Assembly: GCF_029350945.1 (NCBI RefSeq) | Contig: NZ_JARKMS010000002.1 | Span: forward strand, 359,984 to 423,983 | Length of the DNA stretch: 64,000 nt | Source of the DNA: Maribacter huludaoensis | GTDB taxonomy: Bacteria > Bacteroidota > Bacteroidia > Flavobacteriales > Flavobacteriaceae | Direction of reading: 5' to 3' | Part shown: in pieces, positions 1-9,060 of the stretch | Numbering within the stretch: position 1 is the first letter of the stretch | Layout: every line of letters begins with the position of its first letter | Made by a program: the position numbers and the translations under genes | The notes under the pieces: model-generated | Databases searched by the model: none | The model's input: the letters and a program-made list of their open reading frames with translations, nothing else | Told to the model about the DNA's origin: nothing

Positions 1-306
1 ATTGTGGTTATTGTGCAACCATTTTCATCAACTGTATCTCCTGTAGGAGTATTTGGGCAGTCATCATCTGCATCTGCAACACCATCGTTGTCAGAATCTG
101 TTATTGTGGTTATTGTGCAACCATTTTCATCAACTGTATCTCCTGTAGGAGTATTTGGGCAGTCATCATCTGCATCTGCTACACCGTCGTTGTCAGAATC
201 TGTTATTGTGGTTACTGTGCATCCATTTTCATCAACTGTATCTCCTGCTGGAGTATTTGGGCAATTGTCATTAGTGTTGATTATTCCGTCATTATCGTCA
301 TCTCCA
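1..306 (-). repeat. Tandem 102-bp repeats encoding TSP3 calcium-binding units
   Basis: Three direct copies with a 102-bp (34-codon) period begin at 1, 103 and 205. The first two are almost identical at the DNA level. The third drifts after about 60 bp (for example cctgctggag in place of cctgtaggag). On the coding (minus) strand each unit reads roughly DSDNDGVADADDDCPNTPTG followed by DTVDENGCTITTIT. The array runs out of the window, so the copy number is unknown. Confidence 0.9.
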
Positions 307-3300
307 ACGGCAGTAACATTTGCCCTAATTATGGTATTGTCTAATAAAATTCTGTCTCCGGTTTGACCAGATTCAACTCTAATACCTAAATCTAACATTT
401 CGTTAGATGTTGGTGTAAAAGTTGTTGAAAAAGTTTGCCAACCTGACGAGCTAGGTGTAGTGCTAAATTCAGCAACAATATCACCAAATATACCGCCTTC
501 TGTCAACTCAAGTTGTAAAGTGGTGAAAGTGCCTTCTAGTACTTGATAATCTATTGAGATTATATATTCTACACCTTTGTAGAACTGCAATTCGTTTTGG
601 AATATTGAATTTGATGAAGCACCACCTGTAATTAACTCCACACTATATTGTAGATTATCACTAATGTCTGTGTTTTTTACCCAGCTCCCTAATTGGATAT
701 AAATACCCCATTTTGACAAATTAGTGCCACCCCCATAAGACCAATCTTCAAAACTAGGGTCTTCTAATAGATTTGAACCATCTATTGTAACTTCACAGCC
801 ATCATCATCTACAGCAAGAGCAGTATCAGAAGTGTTTGGGCATAGATCATTATTATCTAAAACACCATCATTATCCGCATCTGGTAAAGGATCTCCTAAA
901 ACCCTAAGGTTGTCAAGAATGATTATACCTGTTTCCGTGGTGTTAGCTCTGAAAATAAGTCTAAAAATATGCGATTCATCTGTATCGTTTGTGTCAAAAT
1001 CAAATGAGAAAGTATGCCAGTTGCCATCCGTATTAAAAGTTGTATACTCTCTTAATAAAGGTATTCCATATGGGTTTCCGTCTTTTGAGATATGAATTTC
1101 AGCACTAACGTTCGTGCCTCTTTTTATTTTGTAGTCAAAGGCATAGGTATAAGTTGTGTTGGTTGCTAATTGAATAGCAGTAGTATTTATGAGTTCTGTT
1201 TTAAATTGTAGAGAATTATTTAAATCTAGCTCTAAAGATGAAGATCCGTCTGTGGCATCCGTACTTTGAATAATGCTATTTTCATTTTCAATAGTCCAAT
1301 CTTCAGGCGTAGCCGGGTTTGTTGACCAATTTTCAAAACTAAAATTCTGTGCGTAATTAACTTGATTGTTGTTGCTTACTATACAACCTTGGCTGTCTAC
1401 GGTATTACCAGATGGTGTATTTGGACATTGGTCATTGCTATTAATTACACCATCGTTATCATCGTCTAATTGATTTTGAGAGCAACCATTGACGTCAACG
1501 TTTTCCCCAGTTGGTGTGTTTGGGCAATTGTCATTAGCATTGTTTACTCCGTCATTGTCATCATCTCCAACAGTAAATTGTAAGGTAATTGGATTTTTCG
1601 TAAGTGTTAGTGATGGTAAAACCGTATTAGTTATTAAGCAATCATAAACGCCTGCATCGGGCGCTGTAACATTAGGAATGATAAATGAACTATTTGTGGC
1701 TCCATCTATTTCAACTCCATCCTTACGCCATTGATACTCATTGTCAACATCTGTTGTATTATTAACAGAAACAGTAAATTCTTGACCTTCACTCCGTATA
1801 ATTGTTTCTGGTTCTCCTATATTCTCTTGTGGTGTGTAATAAAAATTGACATGATTAGTGGCATTACTTTTTAAATCTTCAAAAACAAATGAATTAGTGT
1901 TAAGTCTAAAGTCAGAAATTGAATTTGGAAATATTGGTACTGTACCATTTAGATTGTTTCTGTCTAGAAAAAGATTATTAAGAGTCGGAATTTGTGTGAG
2001 TTCAACAGGAATATCTCCTATAAGGTTATTTCTTGATAAATATAATCCAATAAGATTGGGCAATTGTCCTAGACTTGGAGGAATACTACCGCTTATTCGG
2101 TTGAAATTTAAATCTAAAAACTTAAGACTTGTTAATGCGCTATATTCTGTAGGTATCTCTCCTTCTAGGCTATTTAATTCAGCACTAAGTCTTTCAAGAC
2201 TTGATAGTGTACTTAATTCTTCAGGCAAAGTTCCTGTTAAACTATTACGATCTATTACTAGGTTTTTGAGAGACACAAGTTGTCCCAATTGAGTTGGAAT
2301 TGTGCCTCCAAGATTATTTTGCCCCAAATCTAAGGTTTCTAGATTGTGTAGCTGCCCTAATTGTTCTGGTATACCACCTGTTAATCCATTATTGCCCAAA
2401 TCTAAGTAACTTAAATTTGTCATTTGACCTAAAGTACTGGGGATAGAACCTGATAAATCGTTGTATTTAAGATTCAGGACCTCAAGTTGATCAAGTTGTC
2501 CAAGCGTACTAGGTATATTGCCATTGAGTCCATTGTAGTTAAGATTTAGATTCTTTAAATTGGATAGATTTCCTAACTCAAGGGGTATAATGCCGGTTAA
2601 GTTATTATTGTTGAGAAATAATCTTTCTAACCCGGACATTTGTCCTATTTCGGGAGGAATATTTCCTGATATTTCAAAATTATTTAAATAGATCTCTTTC
2701 AGTTGTATTAGGTTTCCAAGTTCTGGAGGAATTATTCCAGAAATACTGTTCTCGAGCTGTCCCTGGAATCCATTCTTGGTTAAATCCAAGGTTAGCAATT
2801 CCTCTAAATCTCCAATTTCAGGTGGTAAGAATCCAATTAAATTATTAGCTCTTAATTTTATTTTTGTTACACGTCCAGCGTCATTTGTCGTAATGCCATC
2901 CCAGCTATACATAGATTTATTTAGGTCCCAAGGTCTTTGCCAGCTAGCTCCGTCAGTAGAATTATAGAGAGCAATTAGTGCATTTCTATCTACTATATTT
3001 TCAGGTATTTCTGAGGCGTCAAAAAGGCGTACGTTGTCAATTAGAATGTCTTGGACAGAACTTTTTACGCTGCTAAGGGCAATGGAAAATTCAAATGTGT
3101 AGAAACTATCAGTTGGGACATCGATTTCAAATTGAACGGTTTCCCAGGTGTCAGTTTGGTGAGAACCACTAGCTCCAATACCTCCTGTATTTCTTTGGGC
3201 AAAATACCGAATAGATGGTACGTCATTGGTTGAAGAACCGTTAATAAAGGTCATTTTTACATCCACCCTTAGTAAATAGGTTTTACCGCCTTCTAAATTA

Positions 3301-3545
3301 TAAGAACCACTGTTAATAGTTGCATCTTGGGATGTAGTAGCATTAAAAATTTGTACGCTACTTGATCCTGAATTGAAGTCTGATTGATTTCTTGTTACTT
3401 GGTCGATAGTTGAAGTCCAATTGTTTGGGTCATTGCCAGTCCAATTCTCAAAATCACCATTGGAAATAAGATTTGTCTGCGAAAATCCTGTAAAACAAAT
3501 CAAAAAGAAAACTGCCAATAGCAGCTTAGTGTAGTTTTTAATCAT
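1..3545 (-). CDS. Secreted LRR / thrombospondin type 3 repeat protein (3' end outside window)
   Basis: The reverse strand is open from an ATG at 3545 to the left edge, about 1181 codons, with no stop reached. Residues 1-23 are a signal peptide (MIKNYTKLLLAVFFLICFTG, then FSQ). Residues about 24-175 look like a jelly-roll carbohydrate-binding module (NGDFENW at the start, ILIDNVRLFD at the end). About 15 plant-type leucine-rich repeats of 23-24 residues (GxIPxxLGxLxxLxxLxLxxNxL) follow at about 195-565. An Ig-like segment lies near 572-660 (YQWRKDG, DAGVYDC). Then come TSP3 calcium-binding motifs (DDDNDGVxNxxDxCPNTP) alternating with two more jelly-roll-like domains (about 724-884 and 915-1075), and a TSP3 run to the edge. 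The family is typical of Bacteroidota cell-surface or secreted proteins. A C-terminal type IX sorting domain would be expected but lies beyond the window. The ligand is unknown. It lies downstream of polA on the same strand. Confidence 0.85.
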   Translation of the reverse strand, partial: MIKNYTKLLLAVFFLICFTGFSQTNLISNGDFENWTGNDPNNWTSTIDQVTRNQSDFNSGSSSVQIFNATTSQDATINSGSYNLEGGKTYLLRVDVKMTFINGSSTNDVPSIRYFAQRNTGGIGASGSHQTDTWETVQFEIDVPTDSFYTFEFSIALSSVKSSVQDILIDNVRLFDASEIPENIVDRNALIALYNSTDGASWQRPWDLNKSMYSWDGITTNDAGRVTKIKLRANNLIGFLPPEIGDLEELLTLDLTKNGFQGQLENSISGIIPPELGNLIQLKEIYLNNFEISGNIPPEIGQMSGLERLFLNNNNLTGIIPLELGNLSNLKNLNLNYNGLNGNIPSTLGQLDQLEVLNLKYNDLSGSIPSTLGQMTNLSYLDLGNNGLTGGIPEQLGQLHNLETLDLGQNNLGGTIPTQLGQLVSLKNLVIDRNSLTGTLPEELSTLSSLERLSAELNSLEGEIPTEYSALTSLKFLDLNFNRISGSIPPSLGQLPNLIGLYLSRNNLIGDIPVELTQIPTLNNLFLDRNNLNGTVPIFPNSISDFRLNTNSFVFEDLKSNATNHVNFYYTPQENIGEPETIIRSEGQEFTVSVNNTTDVDNEYQWRKDGVEIDGATNSSFIIPNVTAPDAGVYDCLITNTVLPSLTLTKNPITLQFTVGDDDNDGVNNANDNCPNTPTGENVDVNGCSQNQLDDDNDGVINSNDQCPNTPSGNTVDSQGCIVSNNNQVNYAQNFSFENWSTNPATPEDWTIENENSIIQSTDATDGSSSLELDLNNSLQFKTELINTTAIQLATNTTYTYAFDYKIKRGTNVSAEIHISKDGNPYGIPLLREYTTFNTDGNWHTFSFDFDTNDTDESHIFRLIFRANTTETGIIILDNLRVLGDPLPDADNDGVLDNNDLCPNTSDTALAVDDDGCEVTIDGSNLLEDPSFEDWSYGGGTNLSKWGIYIQLGSWVKNTDISDNLQYSVELITGGASSNSIFQNELQFYKGVEYIISIDYQVLEGTFTTLQLELTEGGIFGDIVAEFSTTPSSSGWQTFSTTFTPTSNEMLDLGIRVESGQTGDRILLDNTIIRANVTAVGDDDNDGIINTNDNCPNTPAGDTVDENGCTVTTITDSDNDGVADADDDCPNTPTGDTVDENGCTITTITDSDNDGVADADDDCPNTPTGDTVDENGCTITT

Positions 3546-3556
3546 AGTAAAATATG

Positions 3557-3596
3557 GTTAGCAAAACACTAATATAAATATTAGCGTTTTGTTAAC
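3557..3596. repeat. Long inverted repeat upstream of the LRR gene
   Basis: The arms are 3557-3575 and 3578-3596, separated by 2 bp. Seventeen of 19 positions match, and the inner seven base pairs (CTAATAT/ATATTAG) are perfect. It begins 11 bp before the ATG of the minus-strand LRR gene and lies between that gene and polA. On the minus strand no T-run follows the hairpin, so it is not a classic terminator. A 5' UTR stem-loop or a protein-binding site are the alternatives. Confidence 0.7.
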
Positions 3597-3663
3597 AGAA
3601 TATTTTCGTCGAAATACTACAATTGTTTCTTACGAAGTGTGGTCGTTCTATTACAAAAAAGTA

Positions 3664-6498
3664 TTAATGCGCAACCAGCCAATTCTCACCCAAGCCAACC
3701 TCAACATCTAAAGGAACTGCAATTTTATATGCATTTTCCATTTCAGATTTAATGAGTGATTGTAATTCTTCTAATTCTGGCTTGTAGATATCGAACACCA
3801 ATTCATCATGTACTTGCAATAACATTTTAGATTTGTAATTGCCTTTTTTTAGTTTGTTGTGAATATTGATCATGGCGATTTTTATAATATCTGCCGCACT
3901 ACCTTGAATAGGTGCGTTCACGGCATTTCGCTCTGCAGCGCCACGAACAATGGCATTACTACCATTGATATCTTTTAAATAGCGTCTTCTGCCCAATACA
4001 GTTGACACATAACCATTTTCACGTGCAAAATCTACTTGTTCGCTCATGTAATTTCTTAGCTTTGGGTAGGTCTTGTAGTAGGTGTCTATCAGTTCTTTTG
4101 CTTCTTTTCTTGACAAGTCCGTTTGGTTGCTTAAGCCAAATGCAGATACACCATAGATGATACCGAAGTTTACGGTCTTAGCATTACTACGCTGTTCTCT
4201 GGTTACTTCATCTAATGGAACATTAAATACTTTTGATGCCGTAGAAGCATGAATATCCTCACCATTCTTAAAAGCTTCTATCATGGTGGTTTCTTCACTT
4301 AACGCAGCAATAATACGCAGCTCTATTTGTGAATAATCTGCCGCTAATAAAGTGTAGTTCTCATCTCTAGGTACAAAAGCTTTTCTTACTTGCCTTCCAC
4401 GCTCTGTTCTAATAGGTATGTTCTGTAAGTTAGGGTTGTTGCTACTTAACCTTCCGGTAGCTGCAACGGTTTGCATATAATCTGTATGCACTCTTCCTGT
4501 AGATGGTTCAACCTGCTCTGGTAGTGCATCTACATACGTGCTTTTTAATTTAGCAAGACCTCTATAATCCAATACATTCTGAATGATTTCATGATCCTTT
4601 GCTAAATAGGACAATACATCTTCTGCGGTAGAGTACTGACCTGTTTTGGTCTTTTTAGGCTTGTCAACTAGTTTCAGTTTATCAAATAATATTTCACCTA
4701 ATTGCTTTGGAGACCCTATATTAAATTCTTCACCGGCCACTTCATAAATTTTCTTCTCAAGGTTAGAAATGTCATTATTTAAGTCTTCGGAGAGTGAATT
4801 CAAGAATTCCTTGTCTAAATTGATGCCTTCCAATTCCATATCTGCCAATACGCGTAGTAACGGAATTTCAATTTCTTCAAATAACTTTTCGGTATTGGCT
4901 TCTTTTAATTCTGGTCTAAAATGTTGAGCAAGCTGATAGGTGATGTCTGCATCTTCAACCGCATATTCCGTTTGTTTTTCTAACGGAACATCGCGCATGC
5001 TCAATTGATTTTTCCCTTTTTTACCTATAAGTTCTGTTATGGAAACCGGAGTGTAATTTAAATACGTCTCTGCCAGTACATCCATATTATGGCGCATATC
5101 CGGATTAATTAGATAGTGTGCCAGCATAGTATCGAACAGAGGTCCTTTGACATCAATATTGTATTTATCCAATACTTTGATATCATACTTTAAATTCTGA
5201 CCTATTTTTTCAATTTCTTCGGCTTCAAAGAAAGGGCGTAGCTCTTCTAAAAGTGCCTGTGCTTCTTCTTTGTTATCCGTGAAAGGAATGTAATATCCTT
5301 TTGTTGCTTCCCAAGAAAAAGCAATACCAACTAATTCTGCTGTCAAAGGATCTAAACCTGTAGTTTCGGTATCAAAGCAAACAGAAGTTTGTTGCATTAA
5401 GCTTTTTAGAAATAACTTCATTGCCATGCCGGGAGCCACACTTTGGTAAGAATGTGCAACATCGGCAATCGTCTTTCTGCTTGAAAAATCTTTAACTGTT
5501 GCACCAGCATCTGCAGGACTTCCAAATAGCGAGAACTGTCCCGATCCAGCATCTTGTATCTCTTTTTTAGCTGCTGGTTTGTTTGTAACTTCTGTATTCG
5601 CCTCTTCGGCTTCCGTAGAAAATAATTTTATAAACTGATCTTTTAATCTTCTAAACTCAAGCTCTTCAAATATTTTCTGTACTTCTTCACCATTCGGTTC
5701 AGACATCTCATAATCACTAGCATTAAAAGTGACATCGACATCTAAGCAAATAGTAGCTAATTTTTTAGAAAGTAAACCAAGTTCACCATTGGCTTCTACT
5801 TTCTCTTTCATTTTGCCCTTTAGCTTATCGGTATTTGCTAAAAGTCCTTCCATAGAATCGAACTGTTCTATGAATTTTTTAGCGGTTTTATCACCAACGC
5901 CTGGTAATCCTGGGATGTTATCACTGGCATCGCCCATCATTCCTAGGTAATCAATAACCTGTTCTGGTCTTTGAACTCCAAAACGTTTTTGAATTTCTGG
6001 AATACCCCAAATTTCAATGCCGTTACCCATTCTTGCGGGGCGATACATAAAGATGTTTTCAGAAACTAACTGCCCAAAATCCTTATCTGGCGTTACCATA
6101 AAAACCTTGTATTCTTCTTTTTCTGCCTGTTTTGCCAATGTACCTATAATATCATCTGCTTCCCATCCTTCTTTTACAACTACGGGAATGTGCATTGCCT
6201 TTAGTATTTCTTGAATATAAGGTATAGCTATACGTATGGCATCGGGTGTTTCCGATCTGTTTGCTTTGTACTCGGGGAACAACTCTGTACGCTCCGCACT
6301 TCCGCCTTTATCAAAACAAACGGCCAAATGATCAGGTTTTTCACGACGAATTACATCGAACAAAGAATTCATGAACCCCATAATCGCTGAGGTATCCATG
6401 CCTTGAGAATTTATTCTTGGGTTTTTTATAAGTGCGTAGTAACCACGAAAAATTAGTGCGTATGCATCTAGCAAAAAGAGTCTTTTTTGATCTGCCAT
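3664..6498 (-). CDS. polA: DNA polymerase I
   Basis: This 944-residue protein is full-length Pol I, which fills gaps and removes RNA primers during replication and repair. The N-terminal 5'-3' exonuclease domain spans about 1-290 (KRLFLLDAYALIFRGYYAL at the start, GDASDNIPGLPGVGDKTA in the helix-hairpin-helix region). The 3'-5' exonuclease domain begins near residue 373 with FDTETTGLDP, so the catalytic Asp/Glu pair needed for proofreading is present, unlike in Taq-type enzymes. The polymerase domain shows motif A (DYSQIELR, near 718), the O-helix (RSNAKTVNFGIIYG) and motif C (QVHDELVFD, near 894). An upstream in-frame ATG at 6549 would add 17 residues (MFPYQFVLL...). The start at 6498 (MADQKRLFLL) is preferred because it fits the family N-terminus. 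Confidence 0.97.
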   Translation of the reverse strand: MADQKRLFLLDAYALIFRGYYALIKNPRINSQGMDTSAIMGFMNSLFDVIRREKPDHLAVCFDKGGSAERTELFPEYKANRSETPDAIRIAIPYIQEILKAMHIPVVVKEGWEADDIIGTLAKQAEKEEYKVFMVTPDKDFGQLVSENIFMYRPARMGNGIEIWGIPEIQKRFGVQRPEQVIDYLGMMGDASDNIPGLPGVGDKTAKKFIEQFDSMEGLLANTDKLKGKMKEKVEANGELGLLSKKLATICLDVDVTFNASDYEMSEPNGEEVQKIFEELEFRRLKDQFIKLFSTEAEEANTEVTNKPAAKKEIQDAGSGQFSLFGSPADAGATVKDFSSRKTIADVAHSYQSVAPGMAMKLFLKSLMQQTSVCFDTETTGLDPLTAELVGIAFSWEATKGYYIPFTDNKEEAQALLEELRPFFEAEEIEKIGQNLKYDIKVLDKYNIDVKGPLFDTMLAHYLINPDMRHNMDVLAETYLNYTPVSITELIGKKGKNQLSMRDVPLEKQTEYAVEDADITYQLAQHFRPELKEANTEKLFEEIEIPLLRVLADMELEGINLDKEFLNSLSEDLNNDISNLEKKIYEVAGEEFNIGSPKQLGEILFDKLKLVDKPKKTKTGQYSTAEDVLSYLAKDHEIIQNVLDYRGLAKLKSTYVDALPEQVEPSTGRVHTDYMQTVAATGRLSSNNPNLQNIPIRTERGRQVRKAFVPRDENYTLLAADYSQIELRIIAALSEETTMIEAFKNGEDIHASTASKVFNVPLDEVTREQRSNAKTVNFGIIYGVSAFGLSNQTDLSRKEAKELIDTYYKTYPKLRNYMSEQVDFARENGYVSTVLGRRRYLKDINGSNAIVRGAAERNAVNAPIQGSAADIIKIAMINIHNKLKKGNYKSKMLLQVHDELVFDIYKPELEELQSLIKSEMENAYKIAVPLDVEVGLGENWLVAH

Positions 6499-6593
6499 TT
6501 TTGAGTATTGATTGTAAAAGGTTAAAAGTACAAATTGATACGGAAACATTAAGGGAGATTGCCTTATTGCTTAGAAGTTTTGTTATTCAATAT

Positions 6594-7109
6594 TTATTTT
6601 TCAGGAGATTCATAATCCCCATATATTCTAAAATATTTATAGACGTAATAATAATTGTTTTCATCCTCATCATTTTCAAATTCCTTATACCTTATTTCGA
6701 GATTGCCTCTATCTATCAGGTTTACTTCAAAGAGTTCCATAATCAATTCAGAATTGTCAGAAGTATTTGTGAGTTTAAAAATAACCTTGTTGCCTATCAT
6801 TACTTTCCACTCTCCATTATCGCTAGTTTTTGTATCAATTTCACAGAAATCAGTTCCGCCAGAATTATTTTCGGTTTCAATATAATCTTCAAAGTAAAGA
6901 CTGCCATCTTCAAAAAGAATTAATTCTGTTTGCCTTTCACATATACCCGTAGATAAGTTATCTGCTGAAGAGCCATCTTTGAAAAAGACAATTCCTATAG
7001 TTCCGACCCATTTACCAGCAATCTGTTCTTTAAAGGTATATTTCTCTTCTATAGTACAGCCGGAGAATATAATCATCATAACGGCTAGAAATAAATAAAC
7101 TGTTTTCAT
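6594..7109 (-). CDS. Small lipoprotein, function unknown
   Basis: This is a 171-residue protein with a lipoprotein signal: a hydrophobic stretch followed by the lipobox FSGC, so Cys18 is the probable acylation site. The rest is hydrophilic, with alternating beta-type segments (WVGTIGIVFF, ELILFEDGSLYF, GEWKVMIGNKVIFKL, LEIRYKEF). That pattern resembles the lipocalin-like small lipoproteins common in Flavobacteriia, but no specific family was recognised. It starts 10 nt after the stop of the frameshifted HEXXH gene on the same strand, so the two are probably co-transcribed. Its role is unknown. Confidence 0.75.
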   Translation of the reverse strand: MKTVYLFLAVMMIIFSGCTIEEKYTFKEQIAGKWVGTIGIVFFKDGSSADNLSTGICERQTELILFEDGSLYFEDYIETENNSGGTDFCEIDTKTSDNGEWKVMIGNKVIFKLTNTSDNSELIMELFEVNLIDRGNLEIRYKEFENDEDENNYYYVYKYFRIYGDYESPEK

Positions 7110-7119
7110 TTATGGTATA

Positions 7120-7967
7120 TTAAAAATGATTTGAGGAATAATAGTCAGCTTCTTTTTCCTGAAGTATGTCATAATAATCGGCACCGAATAAATACTGTAC
7201 ATTATACAAGCCTGCTTTTAAAGGAGCATTCAAATCTGTATAAAAGACTTTATTGTATTTTAAAAAAAAATCGCTTTTTTCTTCTAACCTTTTAATAGGT
7301 TCTTTAACATAGGCATTGATAAAAAATGCACTAGTGTATTGATAAACATGAATAATTTCATGTGCAATAACCGCTTCTATATCAATATTGATATTACGTT
7401 TAAATTGAATTGTATTATGTAAAGCAATTCCTTCTGGTTTTATTCCTCTTGATTCAGGGAAGGTTTTTCTTTGAAAGATAAAATGACCAGAGTATAAAGT
7501 TCTTTTAAGATCTAACTTTGAGGTAGCAAAACCATATGCATTACCGTAAAGTGCAAAGGGTAAAATTCGATAGCGCAGTTTTTTTTCTCGCTTAAAATCA
7601 TATTCCAGATAATTAAAGCCGAAATCCATGTACCATCGTTCCCAAAAGTTCCGATTGGCGGCAGCGTTATAAATAATGGAGTTACCTGCAGAATTCAAAA
7701 TTTTAGAAGGCCATAAGTAGGCGTAGTTATCTGTTCTATGAAATTGCCTTACCAATCTTTTACTTTCAAAAGTCAAATAACCTCCTAAAGCACCTTGATA
7801 CATGCCTTTGAAAAAACTTTTGAACCCTTTTCATTAGGTTTCTTATTAATCAATGCTCCAACGCCGCCTATGATAGCTTTGGATCCTACATTGTAGAAAG
7901 TGGCTTGTGAATCATTTCTTTGTGGGTATAAATATCCGGAAATCAATAAAATTAGAATTATCCTCAT
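7120..7967 (-). pseudogene. Frameshifted HEXXH-motif secreted protein (one base missing in a homopolymer)
   Basis: Two minus-strand frames overlap: 7785-7967 (signal peptide MRIILILLISGYLYPQ, then ...NEKGSKVFSK) and 7120-7803 (MYQGALGGYLTFESKRL...). The second frame has no signal peptide and starts mid-domain. Adding one T to the six-T run (A6 on the plus strand at 7811-7816) joins them as ...GSKVFFKGMYQGALGGYL..., one protein of about 282 residues. The second part contains HEIIH (the first His codon lies near 7362), the zinc-binding HEXXH pattern of metallopeptidases, in the context EAVIAHEIIHVYQY. This may be a genuine pseudogene, a sequencing or assembly indel in a homopolymer, or slippage-dependent expression. 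The sequence alone cannot decide. The family was not recognised by name. Confidence 0.8.
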
Positions 7968-8032
7968 GGTTGGTTTTGAGGAAAATCTGAAATCAAAAAC
8001 TACGCCATTTGTAAGATTTTTCAGAAATATTC

Positions 8033-9019
8033 TTAACTTTTTAAATAACTATCGGAAGGATTGTTCACATGACCTTCTTTAGTATACATTCTATAAGTGA
8101 AACCTGGGTGAATACAGTAACCACCTGTTTCTCCTTTTTTATTGATTGCGATAAACCCGATTTGAAAATCTTGTTTGTCCTTATTTTTAGCGATGATGCG
8201 TTTTACTCCTTCTTCACATGCCTCTTGTGGCGATTTGCCTTGTCGCATTAATTCTACGATTAAAAAACTACCAACGGTTCTAACCACTTCTTCGCCAACA
8301 CCTGTTGCCGTAGCGCCACCAACTTCATTGTCAACAAAGAGTCCCGCTCCAATAATAGGGGAGTCACCAACCCTGCCAGCCATTTTATATGCCATGCCGC
8401 TAGTGGTACAAGCCCCTGCAATATCACCATCGGCATCAATGGCAAGCATACCAATAGTATCATGATTTTCAATATTAATGATAGGTTTATATTTTGATGT
8501 CTTTTTCCATTCTTCCCATGCTTGTTTTGATTCTTCGGTAAGCAAATTGGTTTTTTCAAAACCCTGTTCGTAAGCAAATTGTTCGGCACCTTTACCGGCT
8601 AGCATTACATGCGGAGTTTCTTCCATTACCTTTCTAGCCACAGAAATTGGGTTTGCAATATTTTGTATGGCCAAAACCGCACCACAGTTACCATCTTTAT
8701 CCATGATACAGGCATCTAACGTAACATTGCCATCCCTATCCGGTCTGCCGCCATTCCCAACTGTACTATTGTTGATGTCGTTTTCTTCTACCATTACCCC
8801 TTGGTGTACGGCATCTAGTGCGGCGCCACCTTTTTCTAGAACTTCCCATGCTTTGGCAGTTGCATTTCCAAAATCCCAAGTGCAAATAGCTATGGGTAGT
8901 ACAGGTGCATTATCTGCTTTTTCAGTTTGGGGCATTTTTTTATATGAAGCTAATATGGGAGCAGAGACGATACCCGCGGCTACGGTGCTAGAATTTCTTA
9001 GAAACTTTCTTCTTTTCAT
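8033..9019 (-). CDS. N4-(beta-N-acetylglucosaminyl)-L-asparaginase (glycosylasparaginase)
   Basis: This 328-residue protein is an N-terminal nucleophile hydrolase that cleaves the GlcNAc-asparagine bond of glycoprotein remnants. The N-terminus MKRRKFLRNSSTVAAGIVSA carries a twin-arginine motif (RRKFLR), so export by Tat in folded form is likely. The motif HDTIGMLAIDADGDIAGACTT contains the autoprocessing site before Thr188, which becomes the catalytic nucleophile of the beta subunit. GRVGDSPIIGAGLFVDN and GATATGVGEE are the conserved substrate-side segments. Its length matches the Elizabethkingia/Flavobacterium enzyme. It is divergent from cutC with a 41-bp gap, so the two promoters must lie close together. 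Confidence 0.92.
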   Translation of the reverse strand: MKRRKFLRNSSTVAAGIVSAPILASYKKMPQTEKADNAPVLPIAICTWDFGNATAKAWEVLEKGGAALDAVHQGVMVEENDINNSTVGNGGRPDRDGNVTLDACIMDKDGNCGAVLAIQNIANPISVARKVMEETPHVMLAGKGAEQFAYEQGFEKTNLLTEESKQAWEEWKKTSKYKPIINIENHDTIGMLAIDADGDIAGACTTSGMAYKMAGRVGDSPIIGAGLFVDNEVGGATATGVGEEVVRTVGSFLIVELMRQGKSPQEACEEGVKRIIAKNKDKQDFQIGFIAINKKGETGGYCIHPGFTYRMYTKEGHVNNPSDSYLKS

Positions 9020-9060
9020 GAGATGGGTTCTTTACATTTAGTAACTTTAAATATAGCAAT

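Noticed and set aside
1-306. The direct repeats as a CRISPR-like array
   Set aside because: The repeats are continuous, 102 bp long, in frame with a protein, and lack unique spacers. They encode TSP3 units.
4-3233. Several plus-strand open frames of 60-144 codons across the first 3.2 kb
   Set aside because: They are shadows of the minus-strand LRR/TSP3 gene. The low-complexity repeats there create open frames, and the translations are Ser/Leu-rich with no domain.
6432-6923. Plus-strand open frame of 163 codons
   Set aside because: It is antisense to the 5' end of polA and to the small lipoprotein, with no recognisable domain and a composition expected of a shadow.
8260-8589. Minus-strand open frame of 109 codons inside the glycosylasparaginase gene
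   Set aside because: It is an alternative frame on the same strand. The main frame carries all motifs without interruption, so this is not a frameshift remnant.
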